Of a stretch of DNA of 64,000 bases, positions 1 through 8,399 are shown piece after piece. Below the pieces are notes generated by a model, which did not search any database, was not told the origin of the DNA, and saw nothing but the letters and a program-made list of their open reading frames with translations. Position numbers and translations under genes: made by a program. Numbering within the stretch: position 1 is the first letter of the stretch; each line of letters opens with the position of its first letter. The DNA is from VRUE01 sp963720805 (lineage in GTDB: Bacteria > Actinomycetota > Thermoleophilia > Solirubrobacterales > 70-9), in contig CAVRGT010000006.1 of NCBI GenBank assembly GCA_963720805.1, positions 62,001 through 126,000 on the forward strand. The letters are read 5' to 3'.

Positions 1-495
1 GCGCCGTCAAGGCCAGGGCGACGTCGCCCGCGAGCTCAAGGGCACCCGCTACGCCCTCTGGAAGAACCCCGAGAACCTGACAGCCCGCCAGCAGTCAAAG
101 CTCGCCGACGTCGAGCGGCTCAACCGGCCGCTCTACCGCGCCTACCTGCTGAAGGAGCAGCTGCGCCAGATCTACCGCCTGCCGGTTCGAAAGGCGATCG
201 TCCTGCTCGAGGAATGGCTCTCCTGGGCGCGGCGCTCTCGCCTGAAGCCCTTCGTCAAGCTCGCCCGCACGGTCACTGCGCAACGCGAGGGGATCGTCGC
301 CGCGATTCGCCATGGTCTCTCCAATGCCCGGGTGGAGGCGATCAACACCCAGATCCGCCTGATCGCCCGCCGCGCCTTCGGGTTTCACTCACCTCAGGCG
401 CTGATCTCCCTGGCGATGCTGAAGCTGGGTGGGTTGTGTCCGCCTCTGCCGGGGAGAGTCACCGTTACGTGACCCACGGAAACGTCAGGAGAGCC
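1..495 (+). mobile_element. Right end of an ISL3-family insertion sequence
   Basis: The window opens inside an insertion sequence. The transposase stops at 472 and is followed by a terminal motif which, read from the outside, begins GGCTCTCCTGACGTTTCCG, so the element most likely ends at 495. The family call rests on the transposase; this motif resembles ISL3-type terminal repeats in style. The left end is outside the window, so neither the inverted repeat pair nor an 8-bp target duplication (candidate bases 496-503) can be confirmed. The element has landed in the 3' part of the repeat-protein gene on the opposite strand, whose reading frame now ends inside the IS. Confidence 0.7.
2..472 (+). 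CDS. ISL3-family transposase, C-terminal part
   Basis: Cut-and-paste transposase, partial because the window starts inside it; 156 residues remain. The visible part carries the conserved C-terminal block of the DDE_Tnp_ISL3 domain: a helical stretch with RYALWKNPENLT, then NARVEAINTQIR followed by RRAFGFHSPQALI. These match the segment around the last catalytic acidic residue in ISL3 transposases (E of ARVEAIN). The earlier catalytic aspartates and the N-terminal zinc-finger/HTH region are off the left edge. The stop lies just inside the IS terminal repeat, as is normal. Whether the copy is intact cannot be judged here. Confidence 0.85.
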   Translation, partial: RRQGQGDVARELKGTRYALWKNPENLTARQQSKLADVERLNRPLYRAYLLKEQLRQIYRLPVRKAIVLLEEWLSWARRSRLKPFVKLARTVTAQREGIVAAIRHGLSNARVEAINTQIRLIARRAFGFHSPQALISLAMLKLGGLCPPLPGRVTVT

Positions 496-2395
496 CCATT
501 TGTGCTCGCGTGACCGGCGGAAGCCACGTCCGCCGCGTCCAGTGCGGCGCCCCACGTCCCGAACTCGCGCTGCACCCGATAGGTCGCCGGTCGCTGGCCG
601 GTGGGGTCCGCCCCACGCCAGTCGGCGCTCGACGGAGGACGTCCATGCTCGGCGGCCCAGGCCCGCAATGCTCCGAGGATGGCTACGCGATCCCAGTTGC
701 GCTTTGAGATCGGCAGGCCCGCGGCGCGCAGGCCCTCCGTCCAAGAGCCGAACAGGTTCTCCACCGTAGACACGCCGGGGTGTCGTTCGGAGCTGCGTCG
801 CCAGTCGTCATAGGTCGGACCGCGCCCATGTTCCGCCGACCAAGACTTCAGCGCCTGGATTGTCGCTTTGCGGCCCCAGCGCCTTCTAATCGGAAACCCG
901 GCCACTTCGAGTGCCGCGGTGAACGACCCGAACTCTGCCTTGACCTTGTTGAGGCCCGGCCGGCCGGGGCGCTTGGGCTGTAGGTCGCGTTCCGTCGGCC
1001 GGCGTTTGAGCTCGCAGCCGAGATCGCGCAGGGCGTCGAGCATCGCCCGGCGGTCCCAGCGCTCGACCTCGACGGTATGGCCGGCGGCCTCGAGCGCATT
1101 GCCCCAGTTCCCGAAGTGCTGGTGGACATTGTGAATAGCCGGGCGTGCGCCGGCCGGGTCCCGCTCGCGCCAATCTTTCGGAGTCGGCAGCTCGCCGTGC
1201 TCGCTCAGGTGGGAGTTGATCGCGGCGACGATCTGGTCGCGGTCCCAAGAGGTACGTCGCGATGCGTATCCGGCCGCCGCCAGTCCCGCGGCGAAGGAGC
1301 CGAAGTGGCCAACCACAGATCCCACCCCGGGGTGATCGGCGCTGGCTCGTTTCCAGTCGGTGCTCAATGGGCGGGCGATCGTGCTCGGCGGCGAAAGCCT
1401 TGATCGCCCCGACGATGCGCTCGCGGTCCCAGCGCTGGTGAACCGGCGGAAGCCAGCCGTTCGCCGGCTTCGCCCCCTTCTGCGCCTCCAGGGCGTCTCG
1501 ACAGGCTTCGAGCGACCCGCAATAGCGGATGATCACCTCCCGCGAAGGAAGCTCTTCCGCGCCTTTAAGGTCCGCTGTCGTCGGGGAGCGGCCGTGGCGC
1601 TCGGCAAAATGCGCGAACGGCGGCGATGGCGCTCTCGCGGTCCCAACGGCGCTTGCGCGTGTCGAGGCCGGCAGCTTCGAGTGCCTGATTCCAACCGCCG
1701 AAGGTATGGAGGACTTGCCCGGTGCCGGGCCAGCGCGGGTACTCGCGCGCCCACTGAAGTGTGGTGTCCTCAGTGGGAGTCCAGTCGAGCCCCGAAGGCG
1801 GGGACCCGTGCTCCTCGGCCCAGGCGCGGAGTGCCGCGATGATTTCCTCCGCCCCCCAGCCCGCTCGGTGGGCGAGCCTCGCGGCGCACCCCTGGCAACG
1901 CCGGGCACCGCGGCTGATCACCGGGCCACCGCAGTCCGGGCAGGCACCGGCTCGCAGGTAGGCGCGAACCGTTTCCGGCTTCACATCGAGGAGCTCGGCG
2001 ATCTCGGCCGTCCGCAGACCAGCCCGATCCAGGCACTTGGCGATCTCGACCCGCTCGCCCAGGCTCAACTCCCAGGGGGCCAGCGGCTCCTCACGCAGGC
2101 CAGCGGCGGCGAGAGCCGCAGACCAGGAGCCGAAGTACTTGACGACCGGCCTCGAGCCGGGCCAGCGTGGGTGCTCGGCGGCCCATCGCTTTACTCGCCC
2201 GTCCTCGGCTCCAACGGTGCGAGCGGCCGAGACGGACCACTCATAGATCCGCGGCGGCTCGCCGAACTCCTCGGCCCAATCGCGCAGCGCCGCAACCACC
2301 CGCTCAGCGTTCCACGTTCCCGCTGGCGCGACTCGCTCTTTTCGGCGATACCCAGACGTCGCTCCCTGCGTTCCCACTGGGCAAACTCTATGCAC
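496..2395 (-). pseudogene. Multi-repeat homing-endonuclease-associated (HNH_repeat) protein, frameshifted and IS-truncated
   Basis: Reading right to left, about eight copies of a 55-65 residue repeat can be followed, each with a WDRE.I..ALRAWAAEHGRPP-like start and an FGSW..ALEAAGL-like end. This matches the homing-endonuclease-associated repeat family (PF18780). Between the first and second repeats lie a small HTH-like segment (RTAEIAELLDVKPETVRAYL) and a zinc ribbon (CPDCGG ... CQGC). The frame breaks twice: in an A4 run at 1606-1609 (A3 restores RAFAERHGR) and at about 1364-1368. The last repeat runs into the IS, so the protein would end in IS-encoded residues. The GTG start at 2395 is uncertain. 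No nuclease domain is visible. The frameshifts could be real decay or sequence errors; the IS truncation is real sequence structure. Confidence 0.75.
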
Positions 2396-2459
2396 GACCG
2401 GCTGGTCGGACTTTTCCGCGCCCTTCAGGAATGAGCCGTCCCGGCCGATCTAAGCGGCA

Positions 2460-3548
2460 ATGAAGTACCTCCTTCTTCTCGGCTGGTGCGCAGGCCTTGC
2501 GCTGCTCGTCATATCCCCCACCGAGAGCTTCCTCCGACCCATCGGAGCCCTCTTCTTCTTCGGCTTCTCCCTGGCGTTGATCGTCCTTTACGTTCGTTTT
2601 GCCGTCCGATCGCTCAAGGCCGGCCGCCGCGGCGTCGCCTTGGCGATGATCGGTGGGCTGCTGCTATTGCTCGGCCTGCTCGTCTTTCAGCGCCTCAACC
2701 TGCCGGGCGACGAAGCCAAGATCGCCAAGACGATTGAAGCCGTCGCAACCAGCACCGACCCTGCCTACTACTGCGACGCCAAGGTAACGCCGCGCTACCT
2801 CGAACAGACCACCGGCACCAAGCCCCCGTTCGCCGACGAGGTCTGCGAGAGCGAGACAGAAGCCTCGCGCGCCGACTCGGTGACTACGAGCGAAGTCGCA
2901 GTCGACGGCAATCGCGCGACGGCGATGGTCGCTTATACGGGTGGCTCCTTGGACGGGTCCAAGCTCGCCGTGGGGCTCGTCAAGAACGGCGGCGAGTGGA
3001 AGCTGGACAGACTCATCGCTTTCAGGCGATTTGACCGGGCCAAGTTCGATCGCGCCTATCGACGCAGCTTCTTGGCGTTCGGCTCTCCGACAAGCAGCGC
3101 CGATTGCGCGCTGGCAAAGGCTCGGCGGTTCTCAAACACCGAAATCGAGACGGCCGCGCTGCGCGATTCCCCCCGCGTCTTCACCCCGATCTTTGTCGCG
3201 TGCGATCGCGACGGCGCCGAACGAAATCTCGTGCAGTCGATCGCGGAGCCGAAGTTCGACCTTCCGCCGAGGGCGATCCAGTGCGCGGCAAGCAAGATCA
3301 AGGCCCTCAGCGATGCCGAGCTGGTGCGCCTGCACCTCGACCCCCTGGCCTACAGCGAACTCGTATACAGCTGCGGTCGCAAGGCGGTCTTCAAATACCT
3401 GGGGCGCGAATTGAAAGACAAAGAGAATCTCGACCCCAAAGCGGTCGACTGCGTCCTTGAGGAATTCCGCAACCGGCCGGTTGCCGGCGCGATTCGCTTG
3501 AGCTATGAGCAGGCCAGGTATAACGCGTTGATTGCCCGCTGCCGGTAA
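2460..3548 (+). CDS. Membrane-anchored protein of unknown function
   Basis: 362 residues. Three hydrophobic segments lie at roughly residues 2-20, 27-47 and 60-80, followed by a soluble region. Residues about 85-190 look like an NTF2-like/Lumazine-binding fold: an alpha-helical start (IAKTIEAVATSTDPAYYCDAK), paired cysteines, and strands ending in GEWKLDRLIAFR. The rest (about 200-362) has regularly spaced cysteines (CALAKAR, CDRDG, IQCAASK, YSCGR, DCVLEE), suggesting disulphides outside the membrane. It is not a family I can name. It lies alone on the plus strand between the broken repeat gene and a methyltransferase; base use resembles the neighbourhood. The ATG at 2460 starts directly with the first membrane segment. 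Confidence 0.6.
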   Translation: MKYLLLLGWCAGLALLVISPTESFLRPIGALFFFGFSLALIVLYVRFAVRSLKAGRRGVALAMIGGLLLLLGLLVFQRLNLPGDEAKIAKTIEAVATSTDPAYYCDAKVTPRYLEQTTGTKPPFADEVCESETEASRADSVTTSEVAVDGNRATAMVAYTGGSLDGSKLAVGLVKNGGEWKLDRLIAFRRFDRAKFDRAYRRSFLAFGSPTSSADCALAKARRFSNTEIETAALRDSPRVFTPIFVACDRDGAERNLVQSIAEPKFDLPPRAIQCAASKIKALSDAELVRLHLDPLAYSELVYSCGRKAVFKYLGRELKDKENLDPKAVDCVLEEFRNRPVAGAIRLSYEQARYNALIARCR

Positions 3549-3561
3549 GCCACGGCCGCAC

Positions 3562-4206
3562 CTATTCAGCCAGCCGGGCGTCGAAGAACAGCATCGGCCC
3601 TGACCGGGCCAAGCTCGGCGCCCAGAACCCCGCCGCAACGAGCCAGGCAGCGACTTCGGGCTCCGTGCCCACCTGGCCGAAGTCGCCGGAGCCGGGGCGG
3701 ACGAGGCGCTGGCGAAGGCTGTCGCTGCCGCGTACAAAGCAGGAGCCGGTAAGGCGCCCGCCCGGCTTGAGCACCCGAGCGGCCTCGGTGAGGGCAACAG
3801 CCGGATCCTCGAAGCAGTGCAGGCCCCAGAAGCTGAGAAACAAGTCGGCGCTGGCGCTCGGCATCGGGATGTTGGTCGCGTCGGCTTCGATGAACTCGAC
3901 CTGGGTGAGACTGCGCTTCAGCGCCCGCCTTCGAGCCCGGCGAAGCATCGAAGGCGAGAGGTCGGCAGCCACGTAGCGGACCCCGGTCTCCGGGCGAAGG
4001 GAACGGAGGGCCGGACCCGCGCCACATGGGCAATCGACGACTGTGCCGCCCCCGGCCACTTCCTCGATCGCGCTCATGCTGTCGTAGTAGGGCTTGCTGT
4101 CGCCGCCCCAGAGAACTCGGCCGATCAGGCGGCTGAGGCGGGGCCGCTCCATGTAGGTGCTGTAGGCGATACCAAACGGCGAGGCATAGAAGTCATCGTG
4201 CGACAT
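3562..4206 (-). CDS. Class I SAM-dependent methyltransferase
   Basis: 214 residues with a Methyltransf_11/25-type Rossmann fold. Motif I is VVDCPCGAGPALRSL (about 55-69), the acidic end of strand 2 is YVAADLSPSML, motif II/III is IEADATNIPMPSASADLFLS, and the post-motif is EAARVLKPGGRLTGS. The substrate cannot be predicted; ubiquinone/menaquinone-like and small-molecule methylases share this pattern. It converges with the upstream membrane protein gene (13 bp between stops) and lies 12 bp downstream of the multi-XRE gene on the same strand, so it may be co-transcribed with it. Confidence 0.8.
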   Translation of the reverse strand: MSHDDFYASPFGIAYSTYMERPRLSRLIGRVLWGGDSKPYYDSMSAIEEVAGGGTVVDCPCGAGPALRSLRPETGVRYVAADLSPSMLRRARRRALKRSLTQVEFIEADATNIPMPSASADLFLSFWGLHCFEDPAVALTEAARVLKPGGRLTGSCFVRGSDSLRQRLVRPGSGDFGQVGTEPEVAAWLVAAGFWAPSLARSGPMLFFDARLAE

Positions 4207-4218
4207 TCGCCGCGAAGT

Positions 4219-5997
4219 CTAGGGTTGGACCGGTTCGTTGGAGTGCGCTCTCCGTCGGCGCGCGGCAATCTCGGCCGCGCTACGGGCCGGGCGGCGATAC
4301 GGAAGGTGATGGCCCGCGTCACGAAGTTCTCGGACATAAGAGCCGACAGCACTGGCCTTCAAATCCAGCGCTTCGGCGATCTCCTCTTCGGGCCTTCCTC
4401 CCCTCCACATGCGCATGAGCACGGCGTCTCGCTCGGCTTTGGTCGGTCGCCGATCTCCCGGCCCGTATTCCGGCGGCGGCAAGGGTCGGACATACCAATC
4501 GACCACCCCAGAGAACAGCTCGGCGAAATCGAGCCTAAGCGCCCCGGCGAGCCTGACCGCCGCGAAGATCCTGAAGTTGCGATTGCCGCGCTCGAAATCA
4601 ACAACGTCTCCGCGACTCATCGACGCTCCGGCGCCGAGGCACTGCTGAGAGATGCCGACTCGGCGCCGGGCGCCAAGGACGTTTTGACCCAGTCGCGACA
4701 GTGCCGTGTCCGTCTCGATCTCCATTGCCCCCACCCGGAACGCGCGCGAGCCCGGCTCCCAGGTAATGCCGGAGGTGACTCGCTCACAGCGCACGTTGAG
4801 GCTGGCCGCGAGCCTCACGATGAAGCCGAGCCTTGGAAGCCGCTTCCCGTTCTCTACCTGGTGCAGATAGGAGCGGTCGACCTCGACAGCTTCGCCGAGC
4901 TCTCTTAGCGTGAGACCCATCGCGCGGCGGTGAAGCGCCAGATTGGCTCCAATCCGATCCGCTATGTCCTCGTCGGAGGCTTTCCCCCGGCTGGCCGTGT
5001 CCGCGACCCCTTCCGCATCGGCGACGGGCTCTTCTCCTGGCAATCGCAGGCGGGGGCATCGCTCGCGTCGGCGCCGTGCCGCCTCATGTACGGCTCGCCT
5101 CTCGGGACTGCGGTATGGAAGATCCTCGCCGTGCTCGCGGAGACGATGGACGATGACTGAGACCGCTCCCGACGATGCGCCGACGGCGGCCGCGATCTCC
5201 CCGGCCGTCTTCCCTTCGCGCCAGAGCTTCCCTATTGGAGGATCGAGGCTATGCGCCCGGTGGCGCTGGGCACCGCCGCTCCTGGGGTACTCGCAAGGCG
5301 ACCGGCGCGGCGCCCAGGCGATGCCGCCGAACAAGAACTCAGGCGTGACCTGCAGAGAGCGAGCCAGGGACAGCGCGGTCTCGATTGTCGTCTCGCGGAT
5401 GCCTCGCTCGATAAGGGACAGGCCGGCCTTGCTGAGCCCGGCGGCACAGGCCAGCGTCGCTTGGGTCAGATGACGGCGCTCGCGAGCGCCGCGAAGATTC
5501 CGCCCGAATATCTGGGCCGCCTCCTGGCGACTGGCAATCGGATCATGCTGCGGCGGCGGATCGAAGACCGGCACGTTGGCAGGAAGCACGAGGAAGAACC
5601 CGGAGAGCCGCTCTGCTGCCGGGCGACGTTCCCCTGGACTGCTCGCCGTCTCGCCCGGATTCCAGTAGATGCGCTCGGCGAGCTGGTCGATCGAGGTCCC
5701 GAGGGAATGCGCGAGCCGAAGAGCTCTGGTCGCGCCCGGTTCACGGCCGCCGTCGCCTTCGGCTTGCCCGATGTCGTTGACGCTGATCGCCGCGCGCGCA
5801 GCCAGCTCCTCACGACTGACTCCCGCACTCGCGCGAAGCAGCCGCAGGTTGACCGTGAGCTGGTCGAGAAGGCGACTGCCGGGGCCGGTTTCCCGAACGC
5901 AGTCCTCGCACCGGCTCGGGGCGTCGGCGGCCACCTCGACGCCGAGCAGTTCGCGCCCGCACTCGACGCATCGGCCTGGCTCGAGGTGCGCCTCCAC
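4219..5997 (-). CDS. Large regulator with four XRE-type HTH domains and an N-terminal zinc knuckle
   Basis: 592 residues. Cys10/13 and Cys30/33 form a short zinc-knuckle-like N-terminus. Four Cro/C1-type HTH units follow: about 48-112 (LRASAGVSREELAARAAIS), 155-225 (RERRHLTQATLACAAGLSK), 345-410 (HRRAMGLTLRELGEAVEV) and 425-495 (ARRRVGISQQCLGAG). Each ends with a similar aromatic turn (IYWNP, IAWAP, ITWEP, VDWYV). Two shorter helix-turn-helix modules sit after units 2 and 4 (about 240-290 and 510-565), sharing the ending DLPYRSPER / HLPYRRPAR. This is an internal duplication: (XRE-XRE-small HTH) twice. A DNA-binding regulator role is inferred; single XRE proteins are usually 70-200 residues. 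Lone HTH multimers of this kind occur in Solirubrobacterales-like genomes, as far as I can recall. Confidence 0.75.
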   Translation of the reverse strand: MEAHLEPGRCVECGRELLGVEVAADAPSRCEDCVRETGPGSRLLDQLTVNLRLLRASAGVSREELAARAAISVNDIGQAEGDGGREPGATRALRLAHSLGTSIDQLAERIYWNPGETASSPGERRPAAERLSGFFLVLPANVPVFDPPPQHDPIASRQEAAQIFGRNLRGARERRHLTQATLACAAGLSKAGLSLIERGIRETTIETALSLARSLQVTPEFLFGGIAWAPRRSPCEYPRSGGAQRHRAHSLDPPIGKLWREGKTAGEIAAAVGASSGAVSVIVHRLREHGEDLPYRSPERRAVHEAARRRRERCPRLRLPGEEPVADAEGVADTASRGKASDEDIADRIGANLALHRRAMGLTLRELGEAVEVDRSYLHQVENGKRLPRLGFIVRLAASLNVRCERVTSGITWEPGSRAFRVGAMEIETDTALSRLGQNVLGARRRVGISQQCLGAGASMSRGDVVDFERGNRNFRIFAAVRLAGALRLDFAELFSGVVDWYVRPLPPPEYGPGDRRPTKAERDAVLMRMWRGGRPEEEIAEALDLKASAVGSYVRELRDAGHHLPYRRPARSAAEIAARRRRAHSNEPVQP

Positions 5998-6031
5998 GGC
6001 CGCGCTTCACGCGGGTGCCCGAGCCCGCTCG

Positions 6032-6138
6032 CCATTGGCGGCTCTTCGAGGGCCGGAGCAGGAAGCCGCTCCCGCAACCAGCGCGGGAGCAGCCCCTCCC
6101 TGTGGCCTGCGCTCCGACCCTCGAAGAGCCACCAATGG
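6032..6138. repeat. Long hairpin, 28-bp arms (family E)
   Basis: Arms 6032-6059 and 6111-6138 are reverse complements at 26 of 28 positions; the two differences are both transitions that would still pair as G-U in RNA. An inner stem (6068-6075 with 6083-6090) closes a 7-base loop. It fills the gap between the start of the multi-XRE gene and the end of the small winged-helix gene, both on the minus strand. It could end the upstream three-gene transcript or be a palindromic repeat; no poly-T tract follows it. Confidence 0.8.
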
Positions 6139-6209
6139 CCGCGATCCCTCGATCACCGCGCGCCGGCCCCTGCGCCCGGCACCATCGCGACCGCTGAGCT
6201 GCCGAGCAT

Positions 6210-6515
6210 CTACCTCGCCCCCTTCAGCTTGTAGGCGCGGGGCTTCGGCTTGACCAGCCGCACCTCTTTGGCCTTCTCCAGGCGGGCGAGGCAGTTGGCC
6301 ACCGCGCCGGAGGAGCGCTCGATCCCCTTACCGATCGCGCTGGCGGTGTGCGGCGCCTCGCTCTTGTGCTCGGCCATGTAGGCGAGGACAAGATTGTCTA
6401 GCTCACCCGGTCCAAGGCGGGCTTTCTTCGGGCGCCTCGATGCCTCTTTGCCGGATGACCGCTTTGCCGGTTTGCCGGCGCCGTTCCGTTTCTTGTTTGG
6501 CTGTTTCTCGCTCAT
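6210..6515 (-). CDS. Small lysine-rich winged-helix DNA-binding protein
   Basis: 101 residues. The first 38 are strongly basic (KKRNGAGKPAKRSSGKEASR), like a histone-like tail. Residues about 40-100 form a winged helix: LDNLVLAYMAEHK, then TASAIGKGIERSSGAVANCLARLEKAKEV as helix-turn-helix, then a wing ending YKLKGAR. It is the last gene of a three-gene operon and overlaps the gene before it by 4 bp (ATGA). A local regulator or nucleoid-binding role is inferred; there is no close family name I can give. Confidence 0.6.
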   Translation of the reverse strand: MSEKQPNKKRNGAGKPAKRSSGKEASRRPKKARLGPGELDNLVLAYMAEHKSEAPHTASAIGKGIERSSGAVANCLARLEKAKEVRLVKPKPRAYKLKGAR

Positions 6516-6946
6516 GCTGCCTCTCCTTGTGGTTCGCTCGTTTTCTGCTCGGGATCCGGTGGGTCAAGACGGGTCAGCAGCTCCTCGCAGGCGAGGACGC
6601 CGCGCCGGAAGCGCTCCCAGCGCTCCGTGTCGTTTTCGTGTGGCTCGCGCTCGTGCCGCGCTTCGCATGGGGCGCGACGGGCGTCTCGGCGTAGACGCAT
6701 CAGCACCGCGACGAGCCTGTCCCGCGGCATGGCCAGCTCAACGGAGCTGCGCTCGATCTTGAAGTCGAGGCCGACTTCGTCGAGCAGGCGCAGCTCGTCA
6801 CCAAGGGCCAGATACAGATCCGCGACGTTGAGCCCGTCCCGCTCGGCGAAGATGCCCTCGTAGTCAGGGAGAAGGGTCAGCCGCCGGAGCAGCATTCCGT
6901 GCAGCGCTTCGCGCTCGTCGGCGTCAATCGTGAGGGTCGCGGTCAT
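6512..6946 (-). CDS. Hypothetical protein, paralogue of its upstream neighbour
   Basis: 144 residues, soluble, acidic. It shares a pattern with the upstream protein: TxTI at the start, then a helix, a 'LLDEVGLDF' / 'LLADIGWGE' match, an ELxxP strand, an arginine-rich helix, and a C-terminal ACEELLxxLD motif. The pair therefore arose by duplication. The start is the ATG at 6946, which overlaps the upstream stop by 4 bp; its own stop overlaps the next start by 4 bp. This strict coupling says the three proteins are made together, probably in a complex. Function unknown. Confidence 0.6.
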   Translation of the reverse strand: MTATLTIDADEREALHGMLLRRLTLLPDYEGIFAERDGLNVADLYLALGDELRLLDEVGLDFKIERSSVELAMPRDRLVAVLMRLRRDARRAPCEARHEREPHENDTERWERFRRGVLACEELLTRLDPPDPEQKTSEPQGEAA

Positions 6947-7356
6947 GCCGGGCCGCCCGCCGCCTCGTCGAGCTTGAGCAGCAGCTCCTCGCAGGCGTCG
7001 CGGCCATGCAGATAGCGTCCCTCTGTGGCCCGCTCGGCCTCTCGGGACTGCCGCTCGGTTCCTTTTCCGACGAGCACCTGCTCGGCTTCGTCGTGGAGGC
7101 GCTTGACCAGTTCCATCAGGTCGTGGACCGGCACGGTCAGCTCGAAGCTCTCGCGGCCCTCCTCCTCGCCCCAGCCGATGTCCGCCAGCAGGCCGAAGTC
7201 TTCGCTGAACTCGTTGGCGAGCTGCTCGGCTTTGGCGAAGTCCCTGGTCTCCTCCAGCGCGTCCCAGAGATCGCCCACGGAGCCGAGGTGGTTGCGAATG
7301 AGCTCGTAGAGCCCGTCGCGTTGCTCGCGGTTGATCGTGATCGTGGTGGCGGGCAC
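6943..7356 (-). CDS. Hypothetical protein, first gene of a three-gene operon
   Basis: 137 residues from a GTG at 7356, chosen because a strong Shine-Dalgarno sequence (GAGAGGAGGGG) lies just upstream at 7361-7371. The ATG at 7440 would add 28 residues of low-quality sequence. Paralogous to the next protein over its length: TITI start, helical middle, ELTVP strand and DACEELLLKLD near the C-terminus. No catalytic motif or membrane segment is visible. Location beside tRNA-Gly and the absence of a known family point to accessory, possibly island-borne, DNA. Confidence 0.6.
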   Translation of the reverse strand: MPATTITINREQRDGLYELIRNHLGSVGDLWDALEETRDFAKAEQLANEFSEDFGLLADIGWGEEEGRESFELTVPVHDLMELVKRLHDEAEQVLVGKGTERQSREAERATEGRYLHGRDACEELLLKLDEAAGGPA

Positions 7357-7586
7357 GGCGCCCCTCCTCTCGGTAGGGCACCGAAGCCGGTCCCGATGCC
7401 GCCCCGGTGAGGGCAACGGCGAGTACCGTTCTTCTTGCATCGAAGTTATGGCTTCGGTGCCGGCCCCGGGGCGTTCGAGCGCCGCCGGGGCACTTGTTTA
7501 TGTCGGCTCGGCGAACCTAGCTCCGCTGCTGGCCGAAAGCGAGGCGGAATCGAGCGGAATCGCCGCTAATCCCCGCGCATCGGCGT

Positions 7587-7612
7587 CATTTTGGGAACTA
7601 GTGCCCAAAATG
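7587..7612. repeat. Perfect 9-bp inverted repeat in a non-coding gap
   Basis: CATTTTGGG, an 8-base spacer, then CCCAAAATG. It lies in the 330-bp gap between the three-gene operon and tRNA-Gly; the rest of that gap (about 7441-7686) shows nothing else I can name. It is AT-richer than its surroundings. It could be an operator for the operon's winged-helix protein or part of an integration site. Confidence 0.5.
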
Positions 7613-7686
7613 GAGGCGATATGCGGGGGTGGTTTGATTTTCCCCCAGGAGGACCAACCTGGCGAAGTGCAGGGGAATCGAAGTGA

Positions 7687-7760
7687 AGCGGCTGAAGGGA
7701 TTCGAACCCTCGACCTTCTGCATGGCAAGCAGACGCTCTAGCCAGCTGAGCTACAGCCGC
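7687..7760 (-). tRNA. tRNA-Gly (anticodon GCC)
   Basis: On the minus strand the 7-bp acceptor stem (GCGGCTG with CAGCCGC at 7688-7694), a D arm with TAGCTCAGCTGGCTAGAG, an anticodon stem TCTGC/GCAGA around loop TTGCCAT, and a T arm with GGTTCGAATCC all fit. The anticodon is GCC, reading GGC/GGT glycine codons. CCA is not encoded. Its 3' end faces the accessory block at 1-7.4 kb, the usual side for tRNA-targeted integration. Confidence 0.95.
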
Positions 7761-7906
7761 ACGAAGCGGCGAGTATAGCTGCGCATCGGCAGATGCTCGC
7801 GGCTGGGTGTTATCGGCTGCTACCTAATATTTGGTATGTTGGTCTCGTTCGTGACGCCTTGGGTCCGCGGCGGTTTCTCCCTCCCCCGCCGCGGGCTGGG
7901 GCGCCT

Positions 7907-8399
7907 CTATTGCTCGAGTTCGGCGAGCAGGTCGTGCAGGTCGAGGGGGCGCGTGTACATCGCCACCTTCTCCCCCGGCGCCGGCTGCGGCCACTCCTCC
8001 TTGGGCCGGTCCCAGTAGAGCTCGATCCCGTTGTGGTCGGGGTCCTCCAGGTAGAGCGCCTCGCTGACGCCGTGGTCGGAGGCGCCGCCGAGGGGGACGC
8101 CGTTGTCGACCAGGCGCTGCAGGGCTGCGGCGAGGGCGCGGCGGGTCGGGTAGCGGATCGCCAGGTGGAAGAGGCCGGTACTGCTCGGCGGCGGCTGGAC
8201 TGCCGCCCTTCGAGTGCCAGGTGTTGAGGCCGATGTGGTGGTGGTAGCCGCCGGCCGAGACGAAGGCCGCCTCCTCGCCGAGGCGCTGCTGCAGCTCGAA
8301 GCCGAGCACGTCGCAGTAGAAGGCCAGTGCCCGGTCGAGGTCGGCGACCTTGAGGTGGACATGGCCGATGTCGACGCCGGGATCGATCGGCTCAGGCAT
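7907..8399 (-). pseudogene. VOC (glyoxalase/dioxygenase-like) family protein, frameshifted
   Basis: The N-terminal half starts at ATG 8399 with HVHLKVADLDRALAFYCDVLGF and continues through YHHHIGLNTWHS, the typical first beta-alpha-beta module and metal-ligand histidine of VOC proteins (catechol 2,3-dioxygenase-like). The C-terminal half, LFHLAIRYPTRRALAAAL to GIELYWDRPKEEW, is in another frame and carries the second metal-binding pattern (H and the E of GIELYW). Removing one base near 8185-8200 joins them into about 163 residues. The start overlaps the RNase H stop by 8 bp. The break is probably a sequence error, because both halves are well conserved. Confidence 0.8.

Noticed and set aside
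3132..3797. Minus-strand gene across the membrane-protein/methyltransferase junction
   Set aside because: It is antisense to one real gene and out of frame with the other.
7441..7686. Small gene in the gap before tRNA-Gly
   Set aside because: Open frames there lack a ribosome-binding site and overlap the tRNA; no protein character.
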